DNA of 64,000 nucleotides from Daucus carota subsp. sativus (GCF_001625215.2 NC_030383.2:59386949-59450948), one strand, 5' to 3'. Shown: positions 34,047 to 50,403, counted from the first letter of the stretch. Notes: generated from the sequence alone by a model not told the origin. Numbers and translations: made by a program.

Positions 34047-35418
34047 ATGGCAGCAACAACTTCCACCATTGTGGGCTTGGGAACCTCCTCTCTGTCTTCT
34101 CCATCTCACCTTGTTTCCGCTAAGCAAACTGTCAGCTTGACATCAGGTATGCATTGTTAAAACTTTAATTTATATGTATATTTGTTATAGGTGAAGTTTA
34201 ATTATATGAATTTCATTGGTTTTATGTAGGGTTTTTGAGATCTCCGGTGGCAGCAAGAAACCCGTTGAGGCTAGCACAAGCTTCGGGAGGGAAGTTTACA
34301 TGGTGAATACCCTTTTGATTTTCTACAGATTAAGTAATGCTAATAAATTACGACATTATACGACATTATATCATTGTTCTAAAAGTCGGTGCTTAATCAT
34401 GATTAATCATTTTTTAATCTTTGTTTTGTAAGTCACCGAATTGATTAAATTTCTGATTATTCAGCTAATCATCCATCAATTTATTAATCCAATTAATCTT
34501 CGAGTAAACCTTATCCTGTATTTTTATCTGTTAACTTCGATTTCTACTTCTTACATTACAGCATTATGTCTTAAAAGTTAAAGTATATAAATCAAAGATA
34601 TTGTTGTCCGAGAGCTTGATGGGATCATGCACATCATAAATATAGTATGGAGTTTATAATTGCGTTGTAACTTTTTGCATGTCGCAGAGTTAATTTGTGA
34701 AGTATTTAACAAGTCAATTACTGAATTCTCTCCCCTATATATGATTTTCGAACTCAACAACTAAAAACCTTAAACTTATATATATTAGGCTAAATGTATA
34801 AGAAATTAAGGCACTAATTTTAAAATTAATTTTTTTGTTATTTTTTTGGCAGTTTCGAGCAGAACTGGCTCCGTAGGGATTTGAATGTGATCGGTTTTGG
34901 ACTGATCGGATGGCTTGCACCATCAAGCATTCCTATTATCAATGGCGATAGCTTAACCGGACTCTTCTTTAGCAGCATTGGAACTGAACTTGCTCACTTC
35001 CCCAGCCCTCCTGCTCTAACTTCTCAGTTCTGGTAACTCCTCAACACTTCCCTGGATTCGACTAAATTTTTTTATTTTTTTTTAATAGCACGACATCTTA
35101 ATTGTATACCCCTTTGATCATTCAAGAACTCAAATTGGCCCAAATTTTTAGTCGAATATGAGTAAAATTGATAAATTAATAAAATAATTTTTAAAATCGG
35201 GAACTCATCGAGAAAACTTTCGATAAATTAGAGATTTTTAGGACAATAATTATATTAGTATATGCTAATTTTTTCTTTAAATAATTATTTAACTTAACCT
35301 CATAAACTGATGTGTTCATGTACACAGGTTGTGGCTTGTTACATGGCATTTGGGTTTGTTCATCTGCCTAACTTTCGGGCAAATCGGCTTTAAGGGAAGG
35401 ACCGAAGATTACTTCTAA
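34047..35418 (+). CDS. PSAO: Photosystem I subunit O (PsaO), nuclear-encoded, complete
   Basis: Exons 34047-34146, 34230-34302, 34853-35032 and 35328-35418 join (all GT-AG) to 147 codons plus stop. Residues 1 to about 55 are Ser/Thr-rich and serve as a chloroplast transit peptide (MAATTSTIVGLGTSSLSS..). The mature part has the PsaO signatures: FERNWLRRDLN, GFGLIGWLAPSSIP, GLFFSSIGTELAHFP, FWLWLVTWHLGLF and a FKGRTEDYF end. Two hydrophobic helices cross the thylakoid membrane. PsaO sits on the PSI side that accepts light-harvesting complex II during state transitions. The protein matches the family closely over its length with no lesions, so the gene is likely functional. Confidence 0.97.
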
Positions 35419-35671
35419 TCATTGATGTAATCGTACTTAGTACTATTGTTTATGTATTTGTGGAACCCTTGTATGTATTTGTGTATGTTAATGCTCTTTA
35501 ATCATTTTCCAACCGTTGTACCTTTCTTTACCCTGTCAAAAAATTAGCCTCTAATTTAATCTTCGTCAATATATCTCGCCATAAATTTGCATTCGGTTGA
35601 AATCATAAAACGGAGATAATCACATTTCGCAAAATCATCATATTAAAAACATTCGGACATCTGATGGATTA

Positions 35672-36631
35672 GAGCTATTAACCAAAAAACCCAACTAACT
35701 TGTCATTTTTTTGCCAAAAAACCTTTGAATCTTTTTTCACTAATAACCCAAATAAACTTTACAAAATCTTTGAAAAAAATTAACTAGAGTTACTTACAGC
35801 TGATGTAGACTAACCATGATCATATTATATCTTATGTGGCAAATTAATTACAATTAATCAAAAAATAGTAAGAATAACTAAAAAAATATATCAGCACCAG
35901 CATTGCTCTGGTAATTCACTATAATGCAGTTCCTTAATACACACGGTAACTTCACTATTATTCACTACTATAGTGAACGCTTGAAATTTGATTGGATAAA
36001 TGAATTCAGGAATAACAAAGTTTAAGAAAAATTATGATATTGTTGGCTTGCGTTGTAAGTTCAATATGTCAGATTTTTATGTCTATTGATTTTCAATCTT
36101 TAAAATCTAATTTCAGAATGTTCTCACTAAAAGACATGATTAAATACAAAAGTCTACTATGATTCTCTGTATCTCCGGTATGTGTGCATAACTCTTTCAA
36201 AATCACATACATGCCTTGCAGATTGCTCGTGACTATAATTCTGAATATCAAAGTCACCGAGAAGTTCTAATCAGTTCCGGGATTTAGCAATTATATAAAA
36301 TCAAATTTGTTTGTATAAACATAATTTTGTTAAAGACGATGAAACCCTTGGATATTCAATGGACTTATGAAATCAGAATATTATAAATTATTAAAAGATA
36401 AATTATTATTATTATTAATGAATAGGCACGACATGGCACACATGTGTATAAAAAGATATAAATCAGGGAAAGATACTTGATAAGTCAGATCGGCAGATTT
36501 AACCATGGTTTATTTTGTATCTTTTTTATATATTTTTAATAAAATTTATTGGGGTTGTTAATGAAAACAGAAGTTTAAAGGTTTTTTGGCAAAAAAATGA
36601 CAAGTTGATGGGGTTTTTTGGTTAATAGCTC
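35672..36631. mobile_element. Mutator-type (MULE) non-autonomous element, 9-bp TSD
   Basis: Terminal inverted repeats of about 53 bp begin GAGCTATTAACCAAAAAACC on each side and include ACTTGTCATTTTTTTGCC. The 9-bp direct repeat GATGGATTA at 35663-35671 and 36632-36640 is the Mutator target-duplication length. The 960-bp interior has no transposase frame. It sits between psaO and the first AKR gene. Confidence 0.88.
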
Positions 36632-36927
36632 GATGGATTATGATAAATTCAGATCTCGCAGACTTCTTCACATATATAATCATCCCCGAAAGTCAATTTA
36701 TCGAATATAATCATTCCCGAAAGTCAATTTATTTGAACGTAATTCGTAGTTATACATGAAAATTTGTTCACGTTTACTGTATTTGAAAATTTGTTCTGCT
36801 GGGCATTTAATAGAGTCCCAGCAGCATGCCCTACAAAGTCAACATTGACTATGTATACTTTGCATGAAGTAAACAACGTCACTGCCTACATCAAATATCT
36901 CTCAACTATCATCTCATGCTTTGCGCC

Positions 36928-36937
36928 TATATATAAA
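36928..36937 (+). promoter_or_regulatory. TATA box of AKR copy 1
   Basis: TATATATAAA about 65 bp before the start codon at 36998. Confidence 0.5.
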
Positions 36938-36997
36938 TGGAGTATGCAATCTTGAAGCACTCACACAACACATATTATCTGGTAAAAGAAGAGATCA

Positions 36998-38719
<1,722 letters not shown>

Positions 38720-39397
38720 AAATGTGCAATGGTCCAATTCCATTACTTCTGATCCTTGAGAATCTTTTGGCAATAGTGTTCTCCAGATTTATCTTCTAAG
38801 CAATGCTTAATGCTTGTTGGGTTACTTTATTTGTCTTATGATAATTAATGATTGTTGTTTCGAAATTGAAGTTGAAATAAGAGTTTTTTGCTTCCCAATC
38901 ACCCTACTATTGTTACTATTGTTAAGAAGATATCATGTTAAGTGACCAGTTCTCCAAAAACCTCGAGCATGCAAGCTTACTTGGTTTATCATAAACAATT
39001 GAGCGCATGTTTGTCGTCGTGCACATTGAAAAAGAGATTACAGGGGACAAGATCCGCTATTAGTGCTAATTACGTTTGTTTAATATTTTGAACGTCAAAG
39101 AAGAGCATCATTTGTAGAACTCAAGACACCTGCGAATGCATATCAAAAGCAGTATCAAGAAACAAAGTAAATAAGTTGCACCATAATGTGTTGAACTATG
39201 TTGTACCCGACTGTCAGACTGAAGAATTTATATTCTATCGTGATGAGAGAGAGTCGAACCAAATACCTCCACTGGGCTATTCCATCGCTCTGGTTAACCA
39301 AAAAATATTAATATTATTAGTATCAGAGTTTTAGCTATTAGACCTGAATCTTTGTTTCCAAGTTTTTGAAAGAAAAACTCGAAAACTGGGAGTGATC
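38720..39397. other. Spacer between AKR copy 1 and the NLR relic
   Basis: Contains the AKR 3' UTR and AT-rich DNA. No further gene was seen. Confidence 0.45.
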
Positions 39398-42300
39398 ATG
39401 GTCGGAGTGTCTGACATTCCATGCGTGGGTAAGGTTGTGGACAGAATATCTGATGCCACAGTTAACGCACTGTTTCGCGGGTTGCGTTATATGTTCTGTT
39501 ACAAGGCTCTAGTTGATGAACTTAATTCTGAAATTAGTAAAGTTAACATTGAGGAGGTGAGGGTGTCGAGGAAAGCTGCTGCGGAAAGAGACAATGGCAA
39601 AATAATCTATGATCATGTATTGGAGTGGCAGAAAGAGGTGAAAGAAATCCAGGAGAGTACTAATGAGTTTTCGCCTTCATGGAGGTGCATTCAGAGTCTG
39701 CCAATTCCTAATCCCATTTCCCGTTTTCGACAGGGTAGGCAGGCGGTAAAGAAGGCCAAAAAGGTGAATGAACTCCTGGACTCCGGAGTGAAGCTTATGG
39801 AGAATGAAATTGCTTATCATCCAGCGGTTGTAAATGAGCCAAAACCCGAAACTGCATACCAAAGATTTCAATCCAGAGAAGGTGCTTATGGGAAACTATG
39901 GGATGCTCTGGTGACTGAAGGCAGTGCTCCGATTCTTGGCCTCTATGGAATGCCTGGTGTTGGCAAAACTAGAATGATGGAGCAAATTTGGAGTGAAGCC
40001 AAGGAGAAAAAGATCTTCAAAAAGGTCGTAAGAGAAGACGTGGGCAGTGAAACGTTGGATGTGATCAAAGTACAAAATCAGATTGCAGGGTATCTGGAAT
40101 GCAATTTTGAGTCTCAAGATAATGTGGACCGGAGAGCTTCTCAGCTGAAACATAGTTTATTGAATAAAGGCAAGATCCTCTTGATATTAGACGATGTGTG
40201 GAGGGAGATCCCCTTTGATGTTATTGGAATTCCATGTGAGGATGAAATTAGTTCCATGGGTAGTAAGATCCTCCTGACATCGCGAGAGAAAGATGCATGC
40301 TTGCGCAACAAATGCAAAGATCCTGTCAAGATTACAATCCTGACAGAAGAAGAAGCGTGGGATTTGTTTAAAAACACTGTTGGGGCTTGTCAGATTGAGT
40401 CACTGCAGGATGAATTCCTGGCGCGGAGAGTTTCTCTTAAATGTTCAGGTTTACCCCTTGTCATTCGTGCAGTTGGGAAAGCATTGTTATTTGCATCTCA
40501 CAATTCATGGAAAGATGCCCTAGCTCAGCTTGAGAAGGGAAGTGTCGAAAAAATTGCAGGCATAGATCCACATGTATATGCTTGTTTTAAACTGAGCATC
40601 GACAGGTTAGAAGAGGATGCCAAGTCATGTCTTTTTTTGTGTTCCTTGTTTCCTGAAGATGCTGACATTTACGTCAGGAAGTTGATCTAGTTAGCAAAAG
40701 GCGCTCAGCTTGTACTTGACGGTGAGTCTAGAATATGTGCCATGGTTGATATTCTCAGAGCATCTTCTTTGTTGCTTGACTGTGAAGAAGATCATGTAAT
40801 GAAAGTGCATGACCTCATCAGAGACACTGCAAGAACTTTGGCTGTCAGAGACCCAAAGTACGCTTTCTTATTCTTAAGATGTGGCTCGCGGTTGCCTGAT
40901 GATGCTGATTATGGTACTCGGAAACTATTGCATTTACATCAGGAGAAGAATGAGATTCAATATCCTAATGATCTGGTGTGCCCAGATCTGCATAGCCTGT
41001 GGCTACTATGCAATAAACAGGCACAACTGTTCTCAGGTGGCTTTTTCAATATGTTTAACAATCTCAGATTTTTATTAATCGAAGGTATGGTTTCTTCTTT
41101 CGAGCTGCAATTCTCTCTTCAACCATTGGCTCAACTTAGGACGCTTATTCTAGATGATTGTGACATTACTCACATTAATCAGGCAAAAAATAATTGTTTC
41201 CCCGAAAAACTAGAAACTCTTTGCTTCTGGAATTGTGATCTCCCAGTGCCTCTAAATTTACCAAACCTGAAATATCTCCGAAAGCTGGAAATAGAGCAGT
41301 GGAGAGGTGGAGTGCAGATGGTTCCAAATACCATTTCTAGTTTATCAAGTCTTGAGGAATTGCATATACCAAATGCATTCGAGATTCGGGGTGATATATC
41401 TGCTGTTCCCGAGCCCACATTGGCCGAGATCACTAAATTGACCAGTCTGAAAAGTTTGCGGCTCTTCTTCAGGGTTCCTGAATCTTTTCAAGACACAAAG
41501 GTATTTCAAAATTTACTTGAATTTAATATATGTGTCCCAAGGCCAAGTAAAGATGTTTGTTATCTTTTAAATACCGGTGTTTCTGTCAAGAGATCTCTTG
41601 AGTTAAATGGCAATCAGTTAGAAGCCTTGGTAATTCTGGTAGAGAGGGCTGAACAAATTCTCTTGCGGTGCACTGATATTAATGTGAGTAGCATTTGGCA
41701 TCGAAACAGAGAAGCATTTGCAGACTTGAGATACCTGTACATTCACTACTGTGAGATTGAGTTTCTAGCACGGATGTCAGAGGATATGATTCGAAGGATG
41801 TCAGAGGATATGATTCGGCCTAGTCTTCAACCATCGATATCTTTCTCTAAACTAAGCATTTTACAAATTAGAGGCTGCTCTGCAATGAAATACCTCTTCT
41901 GCAGCAGAGTTGCGAAATGTCTTATGCAACTTCAACAGCTCTGCATAGATGACTGTCCCCTTTTGGAAGCAATAGTCACGAATGAAGGCACGAGTGACGG
42001 ATACAGCATCAACTTGTTCAAATTAAAATCATTAAAGCTAACAAAGTTGCTAAGACTCAAAAGCTTTTACAGGGAAGAGAAAGATATGGACGATTCTGTC
42101 ATTTCGTCTGTACAATTTCAGCCTCTCTTTGATGATACGGTATGATATAATTCAAGTAAAGTATGTAAGCTTAGTTCAACTTTTATTGTTTTCAATTATG
42201 CGTGAAACCATTACCAGAAGTGTATATTAACGATGAGATATGTGCAACAGGTTGCGTTCCCTTGGTTGGAAGAACTTCATATTGTGGATTCGAGTCATAT

Positions 42301-43900
42301 AAGTGATATTTGGGGGAAACAAAATTATGAAGACAATTTATCCTCCTTTTGCAGACTCAAAAGCATTAATTTATGGGAGTGTAATAAACTTGAAAGTGTG
42401 ATTCCACATGCCATGATGCAGAGGCTGCAGAATCTGGTATGCCTAGACGTATCATTCTGTAGATCTTTGGTATCTGAAATTGGTACCAATGGCTGCAATG
42501 TTGATGCAAGTCCACTGGTAGCACTACGTCGTATGCATCTCCGCGGCTTGCCTTGTTTGACAAAGACAGGGTTGAACTCTACGGAGCATTCTGGAGCCAT
42601 GACTCTGTATCCTAATCTCCAAGATTTAAATATATGGAATTGCAATAGCTTGAGAAACGTGTTCTCTCCTCGTATAGCTAGAGATCTTACGCGACTTGAG
42701 AAAATGTGTGTAGAACACTGCAAGGCGATGGGAGAGATTATTGGACAGCGTGAACAAGGGGACATCACGGATATGATCCTGTTCCCTAAGCTGTCGATTT
42801 TGAAGCTCGACTCTTTGCCAACTTTAAGCAGCATTGGGTGTTACAAGGTATTATAATCATCTCTAAGCTAATCAAATTTACCAGCCTAAGTTGGCTTTTA
42901 GAACTGTGACTGACATTGTTTTTGTAGGTTGAATTCGCGAACTTGGTGGATTTGGAACTCAGAGGTGTTAAATTTAACTTTGAAGAAATGGAATTTGGCA
43001 GAGATGATTCCACTAGCGGACTCATACGTTTGCATGTAAGTTGTGATAACAACATTCAACTCCCAAGTAAATGGAAATGTAGATTACATAATCTGGAAAC
43101 AATGGTATTAAATCACTGTTGGTGGCATGAACTGAACTCTCTGCAATTCCAGAGATTAAAAGTGCTCAGTGTTAGTAACTATGGAGGCGCTACCCTTTTC
43201 TCCTTCTCAATTTTCAAAAGTCTACAACTCCGCAAATTAGTAGTATCAAATTGTGCTTTACTGGAAGATATTGTGGAGGATGCAAGGGGGTGATGAACCT
43301 TCTAGCGCGCAGAAGATAACTATTACACTCTACAAGCTTGAATCAGTGATTCTTCAAGATTTACCAAAGCTCAGAACTTTTATCCACACTGCAAATTATG
43401 ATTTTCATGTGCCGGCCTTAAAGAAGGTGAAAGTTAGTAACTGCGGACTCACTACTCTTTTCACCTGCTCTGTCTTTGCTAAACTCCAACAACTCAAGAG
43501 ATTAAAGGTATGGAAATGCCGATTGTTGGAAGACATTGTTGAGGATGCAAGAGGTGATGAAACTCATGTCACATGTGACAAGATTATCACCCTGTCGCGA
43601 CTCTCTTCAGTTATGCTTCGTGATTTGCCAAACCTCAAAAGTTTCAGTCGCTCTGTAAGGTATGGTTTTAATATGCCAGTATTAGATGAGCTTTATCTGC
43701 AGAAGTGTCCGCGGGTGGAGATGTTTACTTCCTTGGAAACCAGCACAGGACTGGTATCAGTATATAGTGAATGGCACAAGGGGGAAAAAGTTGCAGACCT
43801 GAACAACTACATAACACAAAATCGCGAAAGAGGAAGTGATTTCAACAATAGTGCTGGAGAGCCTAATTCAAGAACACGAAACAGAAGCAGAGAGAGTTGA
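39398..43900 (+). pseudogene. CC-NBS-LRR disease-resistance gene (At4g27190-like), two disabling lesions
   Basis: Exons 39398-42139, 42251-42847 and 42928-43900 with GT-AG borders. Order: N-terminal coiled-coil-like part, P-loop GMPGVGKT (about residues 184-191), kinase-2 LLILDDVW (about 262), RNBS-B GSKILLTSRE, GLPL motif CSGLPLVIRA (about 350), and VHD in the MHD position (KVHDLIRD, about 469), then leucine-rich repeats. Lesion 1: an in-frame TAG at 40688-40690 between GLPL and MHD, where a few residues also seem missing. Lesion 2: a run of five G (43286-43290) shifts the frame in exon 3; the paralogous repeat later in the same exon (EDIVEDARGDE) shows that four would keep it open. Intact relatives are cytosolic immune receptors. 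It lies between AKR copies 1 and 2. As written it can give only the N-terminal half. Confidence 0.88.
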
Positions 43901-44213
43901 AGTCAAGCAGCCTCGTGATTGTAAAGTTAAAGAGGAAGATGAGTTGTAGATAGCAGCCTGGGGAATAGAAAGTTCAAAGGAGCAGCATTAGCCCTCAGCT
44001 TCATGTGCATATATTATTTCAACAAACCATTTTTTTTTTTTCAAGTGTTTCTGGGCCTGTTAATAAAAGTCACAACATGCCCTCTTTCCTGGAAAAGGGC
44101 TGTGTTTTTCAATCTAGCATATCAGCCACAAGCTACTATTCAATATCAAGACTTTAGTACAAGTGCACAACCTAAAGTAAATCTGTCAAATACTCCTCAT
44201 GGTTCAAAAAAGG

Positions 44214-44221
44214 AATATATA
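44214..44221 (+). promoter_or_regulatory. TATA box of AKR copy 2
   Basis: TATATAAG about 135 bp before the start codon at 44352. The interval also holds a CACGTG G-box at 44308-44313, and the leader word TCTTGAAGCACTC is shared with copy 1. Confidence 0.4.
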
Positions 44222-44351
44222 AGCTCCTTTATGCATGCCTAATTATGCCAGTATCTATTCTTGAAGCACTCTCACACAAGTAAGTCTTGTCCGCTATTAG
44301 TCAGGGCCACGTGCCACTCTTTCACACAAAAAAACGCGCACACAGTGATCA

Positions 44352-46032
<1,681 letters not shown>

Positions 46033-47560
46033 GGACACCCAATCTTCCATTAACATCAGTTCAAATTCGTAAATAACTTTCTGCATTGAATTTTCCGGAT
46101 GAATTCTTTGAGCGAGGCGTTTTGTCTGTCAGGTTTATATAAGCCCTGTTGTATTTCAGTTGAATATAAGTCCATTTTTCCATTTGCAGAGTATTTACTA
46201 TTGTTCTGTTTATCTGAAATGTTGCGATACTCTGTAGCTTCAGATTAACAAGTACAACTGCAAATCCATCTTTAAAATTACATGTTTACTTAAAACCGCA
46301 TAGAATCCTCAGTAAAAATGAAAACCTAGGAGATCAATTCAAAATCTGATGGAGTCCAAGGTTATTTTAATATCTTCTACTTCATCATTAGTACCAAATA
46401 TCCTGTTGAAAAAGGCGATTTTGCTTCGGGAAAAAGGAGAATCAAGAAAACCAGTAGCATGTCAGAAGATGAGTACCAGATTACGCATTCCACTGATCTA
46501 TGAAAGTATCCTCTTTTAGAAAATATGGAGGCGTTTGTTTCATGGTTCATGAATCCTGAACGTGAAGAGAAAGGGCAAAGAGCTCAAGCAATTGTTGAAA
46601 GAAACATCAATAAATCAAAAGTCATATTCTCACTTCTCACAATTGTAGACACTGCCGTCACGACTGCATCAACCAAATGTGTGTATAATTTCAGCTGATC
46701 CAAATGAATTATTACATGGCAGCTGGTCCAAAACACACGAATGATACTAGCATACTCTGGCGGGAAAAGAAATGCTATAAATGAAAACACCATATGAGGT
46801 AATTTTCCGCAATACTGCAGCACCCATGAATATACATAGAAAACTTAGAATTAAGTTGTTCAACGCTTTTCTTCCGCTGAATATATGCTACGAACGTATG
46901 TCAGGACCCGGACCTTACATGAATGCATTATGGTCTTGTAAATCAAATGTGGCTTTTACTCAGACAGCCGCCTTTGACAGCAACAACTGATGTGAAGTCC
47001 ACAGAGAAGAATTTTAACAAATTCGAAAAAATTCGAATCTTTTTCCAACTATACTGGTCTATTATTACCCTGCATAACTTGTCAACTTGTATTGCAAACA
47101 CAGCTTTGAATCAAGACCTTTTGAAACAAGTTCAAACACATTACTTTGCAAGTACATGATATACAAGAATATCATAAGTTTTGAATTATTGGTCAAAAAT
47201 ATCATTCTATATTCTATTTTCCTTATAAAATTTGAAGTAAAAATTAAAATTGTTTCATAATTGTATGCATGACCTTTTATGGTAAAACTGTGTGGTATAT
47301 ACTAAGATACTTTGGAAATCTATATTGAACTTTTCGATCCAATGACTGTATACATTTTGTCGGTCCTGATTTTGCAAAAGTAGAGAGTATTTATTAGTAA
47401 ATGAGGTCACTGCCTACCTCAAAAATCTGTATAGTATCATGGGTTTTGCAGAAGGGGACATGCATCAAGCAGCCTCTCCTGTATCATACCTTGAACTTTT
47501 GTTGATTTTTAGTACTATATATACTCAAATATGCAGGATGAAGTGATACAAACAATCAAA
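46033..47560. other. Spacer between AKR copies 2 and 3
   Basis: No gene is supported. The short frames present do not resemble known proteins. Confidence 0.45.
47515..47523 (+). promoter_or_regulatory. TATA box of AKR copy 3
   Basis: CTATATATAC-like box about 170 bp upstream of the start codon at 47689, followed by the CT-rich leader. Confidence 0.4.
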
Positions 47561-47668
47561 TCTCTCTCTCTCTCCCTCACCCTCTCTCCCTCACCCTCTC
47601 CCCCTCTCTCCCCCTCCCTGACCATTCTCTCTCTCTCTCTCCCCCTATCTCTCTCTCTCACACACACA
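47561..47668 (+). repeat. CT-rich polypyrimidine tract in the AKR copy 3 leader
   Basis: About 100 bp made almost only of C and T (TCTC runs with CCCTC interruptions), ending in (CA)n, between the TATA box and the start codon. Copies 1 and 2 lack it. Confidence 0.85.
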
Positions 47669-47688
47669 TTTTCTAGTAGAAGAGATCA

Positions 47689-49401
47689 ATGGCTTCAACA
47701 TTAGCAGTGGTACCAAGAATAAAGCTGGGCTCACAGGGCCTTGAGGTTTCAGCTCAAGGTTTAGGTTGCATGGGCATGACAAACGCTTACGGCTCAGCCA
47801 AACCAGAGTCTGAAATGATCCAACTTATTAACCATGCAGTCACCACCGGTGTCACATTCCTAGATACCTCCGACTTATACGGCCCTCACACTAATGAAAT
47901 TCTGATCGGAAAGGTAAATCTTGTTTTAAGAATAGAATTCATATTAAATTGTTTTTGCAGTACTGAAAATATTTAAGAATATGCTCAAAATTATAAGCCA
48001 CAAAAAAATTGTTGATTCAGGCGCTCAAAGAGTTCGGATTGAGAGGCAAAGTGGAATTAGCTACCAAATTTGGAGCAACCGTGAAGGATGGCAATATTGA
48101 CATTCGTGGAGATCCAGGCTATGTTCGTGCAGCTTGTGAAGCCAGTTTGGCCCGACTTGGAGTGGAATGCATTGATCTTTATTACATCCATCGCATTGAC
48201 ATTCGTGTTCCTATAGAAGTCACCGTATGTTCCTTCAACCATAGAGCGAAATTAAGAATTTGCAGAATATAGCCAATATTATGAAAACAGAATTGTTTTC
48301 TTGTTTTTTCCCTTTTGCTTAATGAAGTTTTTTTTTTATAAGTTTAGGTGCATTGCATTTAAAACTTTCTTCTAATACTTTCTGTTGTAATCTGCTAGAT
48401 GGGAGAACTCAAAAAACTGGTTGAAGAAGGCAAAATAAAGTACATAGGTTTGTCCGAGGCTTCTGCTAATACAGTTAGAAGGGCTCATGCTGTTCATCCC
48501 ATAACAGCTTTGCAGATGGAATGGTCGTTGTGGTGTAGGGATTTGGAAGACGATATAGTTCCATGCTGCAGGTGAGTGAACATAATTATGTTTATTCAAA
48601 ATTTCTTTTTAGAGATCTTTAAGGCAGAACAGATCATTAACTTGTTACTTATGTCTCTGTTTTTGCTTAGAGAGCTTGGTATTGGCATCGTCCCATACAG
48701 TCCCATCGCAAGGGGATTTTTTGCTTCAGGCCCTGAGCTGATTCAGAATTTGGCTGAAGATGACTGGCGTAAGGTTTGTGCAAAAAACAAATCTAATTTG
48801 TTGTGAAAATTTACTTCCTGACAAGTCTTTTCATTATTCTTGAATATTCATTCGTGCTGAAATATCATGTTGTTTTGTTATGTCACCAATAGGTCTATAA
48901 AACCTTAACTTCTCAATAGAGGGCTTAATGTTAATACCGTGTTTAAGTGTTAGTCACTCTGTCCGACTGTCCCCTATGTTGTTTACTTTGGTAGACGGGG
49001 ACTGACACATTTTAAGGCTCCTATTAAATGTAGTTTTACAAACTATTTTAAATTTTTTGCAGACTGTGCCAAGGTTCCAACCTGAAAATCTTGAGCATAA
49101 TAAGCGAGTATATGAGCAGTTGAGCAGAATGGCGTCAAGGAAAGGGTGTACTCCCTCACAGTTGGCACTCGCCTGGGTCCAAAATCAAGGGAATGATGTT
49201 TCACCAATACCTGGTACAACCAAGATAGAGAATTTTAACCAAAATGTAGCAGCTTTATCCGTGAAACTAACAAAAGAGGAAATGGCTGAACTGGAATCGT
49301 TCGCTCCTGCTGATGTTGTTAAGGGAGACAGGAATGCTAACATGAAGTATACCTGGTTAAATTCTGAGACACCTCCTTTGTCCTCGTGGAAATCTGAATA
49401 A
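47689..49401 (+). CDS. Aldo-keto reductase, AKR13 type (copy 3)
   Basis: Five exons: 47689-47913, 48021-48224, 48399-48571, 48671-48773 and 49063-49401, giving 347 residues. Intron positions and phases are the same as in copies 1 and 2. Catalytic Asp59, Tyr64 (TSDLYG), Lys91 and His132 (YYIHR) are all present, with [14 protein letters not shown] and [13 protein letters not shown] in the C-terminal half. Exon 5 begins [10 protein letters not shown]. By eye it is closer to copy 1 in the second half (AEDDWRK, WKSE ending). The leader carries a long CT tract. Predicted soluble NADPH reductase; substrate unknown. Confidence 0.93.
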
Positions 49402-50403
49402 AATGTGCAGTGTTCCATTCTGATCACTTCTGATTCTTGAAGAACTTTCTGCATGGTTTTTTCAGGGATTATCTTTTATGTTAAAATTTTGTGCTTGTTG
49501 GCTTTAGTTAAAATTTGATTATTGGCTCAGTTATTATAATTCCTATTTGTTAGGAATCAGTAGTTGAGTACTGTTGTTACATTGAAAGTTTCAGCAATTT
49601 CTTTAAAAAGCTGTGTGTGTGTGCCTACTGCCTAGTGGTGCTTCGGTTGAATATAAGTTTCAGTCTTCCCTACAATCTCCTATTGTTTGGTTTTTGGTTG
49701 CAGCATGTCTTATTGTCTTCTGAGTTCTGATAGTTTTGAATTATGACAGAAAAGAATGTAGACAACTCAAGCTCATCCTATTTCCGACATGCTTCTATAA
49801 TTTAGTCAAGGACTCTCTACACTTGACAGTTGACAGCATCAATGTAAGGAGACGTTTCCTCATTTTCCTAGATATATAATCATAATTTATTTATCCGTAC
49901 CCGATAAACAAAAACGGGTGGAACCGTCCTAGAGTTAAGTATGGTCACCAAAATTGAACTTCAGATATCCATTCTTTCACTGAACATATCATTTTAATCA
50001 CTAAAATCGTATAAAATATCAAATAAATATTTCTAAAAATTTGTCTCATTAAGTTCTACACATTTTTTTTCAACGCTAATATAATCAAATAAAAAGTGGT
50101 GAATTCTACTATATTTGATAATCTTTATAAATTTGAAAAAAATATTTACTATTAAGTTTAAAATTCACTATAATTTAATCTTATTTAAATAAAAATATAT
50201 AGTAAATATTTTTAAAAAAATCTAGATATATTATCTAAAATACTAAAAATCACCATTTTTCATATGGTTATAGTAGCGTTGAAGGAAAATATGTAAAACT
50301 TAATAAAAAAAATATTAACTTTCTCGACACATATTTAAAAATGTGTATGATATTTTATACGATTTTAGTGATTAAAATGATAACTCTAAAAAATAAATCT
50401 AAG

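Noticed and set aside
39240-39300. tRNA-like word (GTCGAACC.. CTCTGGTTAACC)
   Set aside because: No complete cloverleaf could be formed; anticodon and acceptor stems do not pair.
43281-43300. Intron explaining the frame change in NLR exon 3
   Set aside because: There is no suitable donor/acceptor pair, and the paralogous segment 250 bp later shows that a single surplus G accounts for it.
44003-44242. Frame of 79 codons upstream of AKR copy 2
   Set aside because: Falls in the promoter and leader region of the AKR gene and resembles no protein.
46584-46823. Minus-strand hydrophobic frame of 79 codons between AKR copies
   Set aside because: No recognisable family, no splice context and no conserved neighbour; kept as non-coding spacer.
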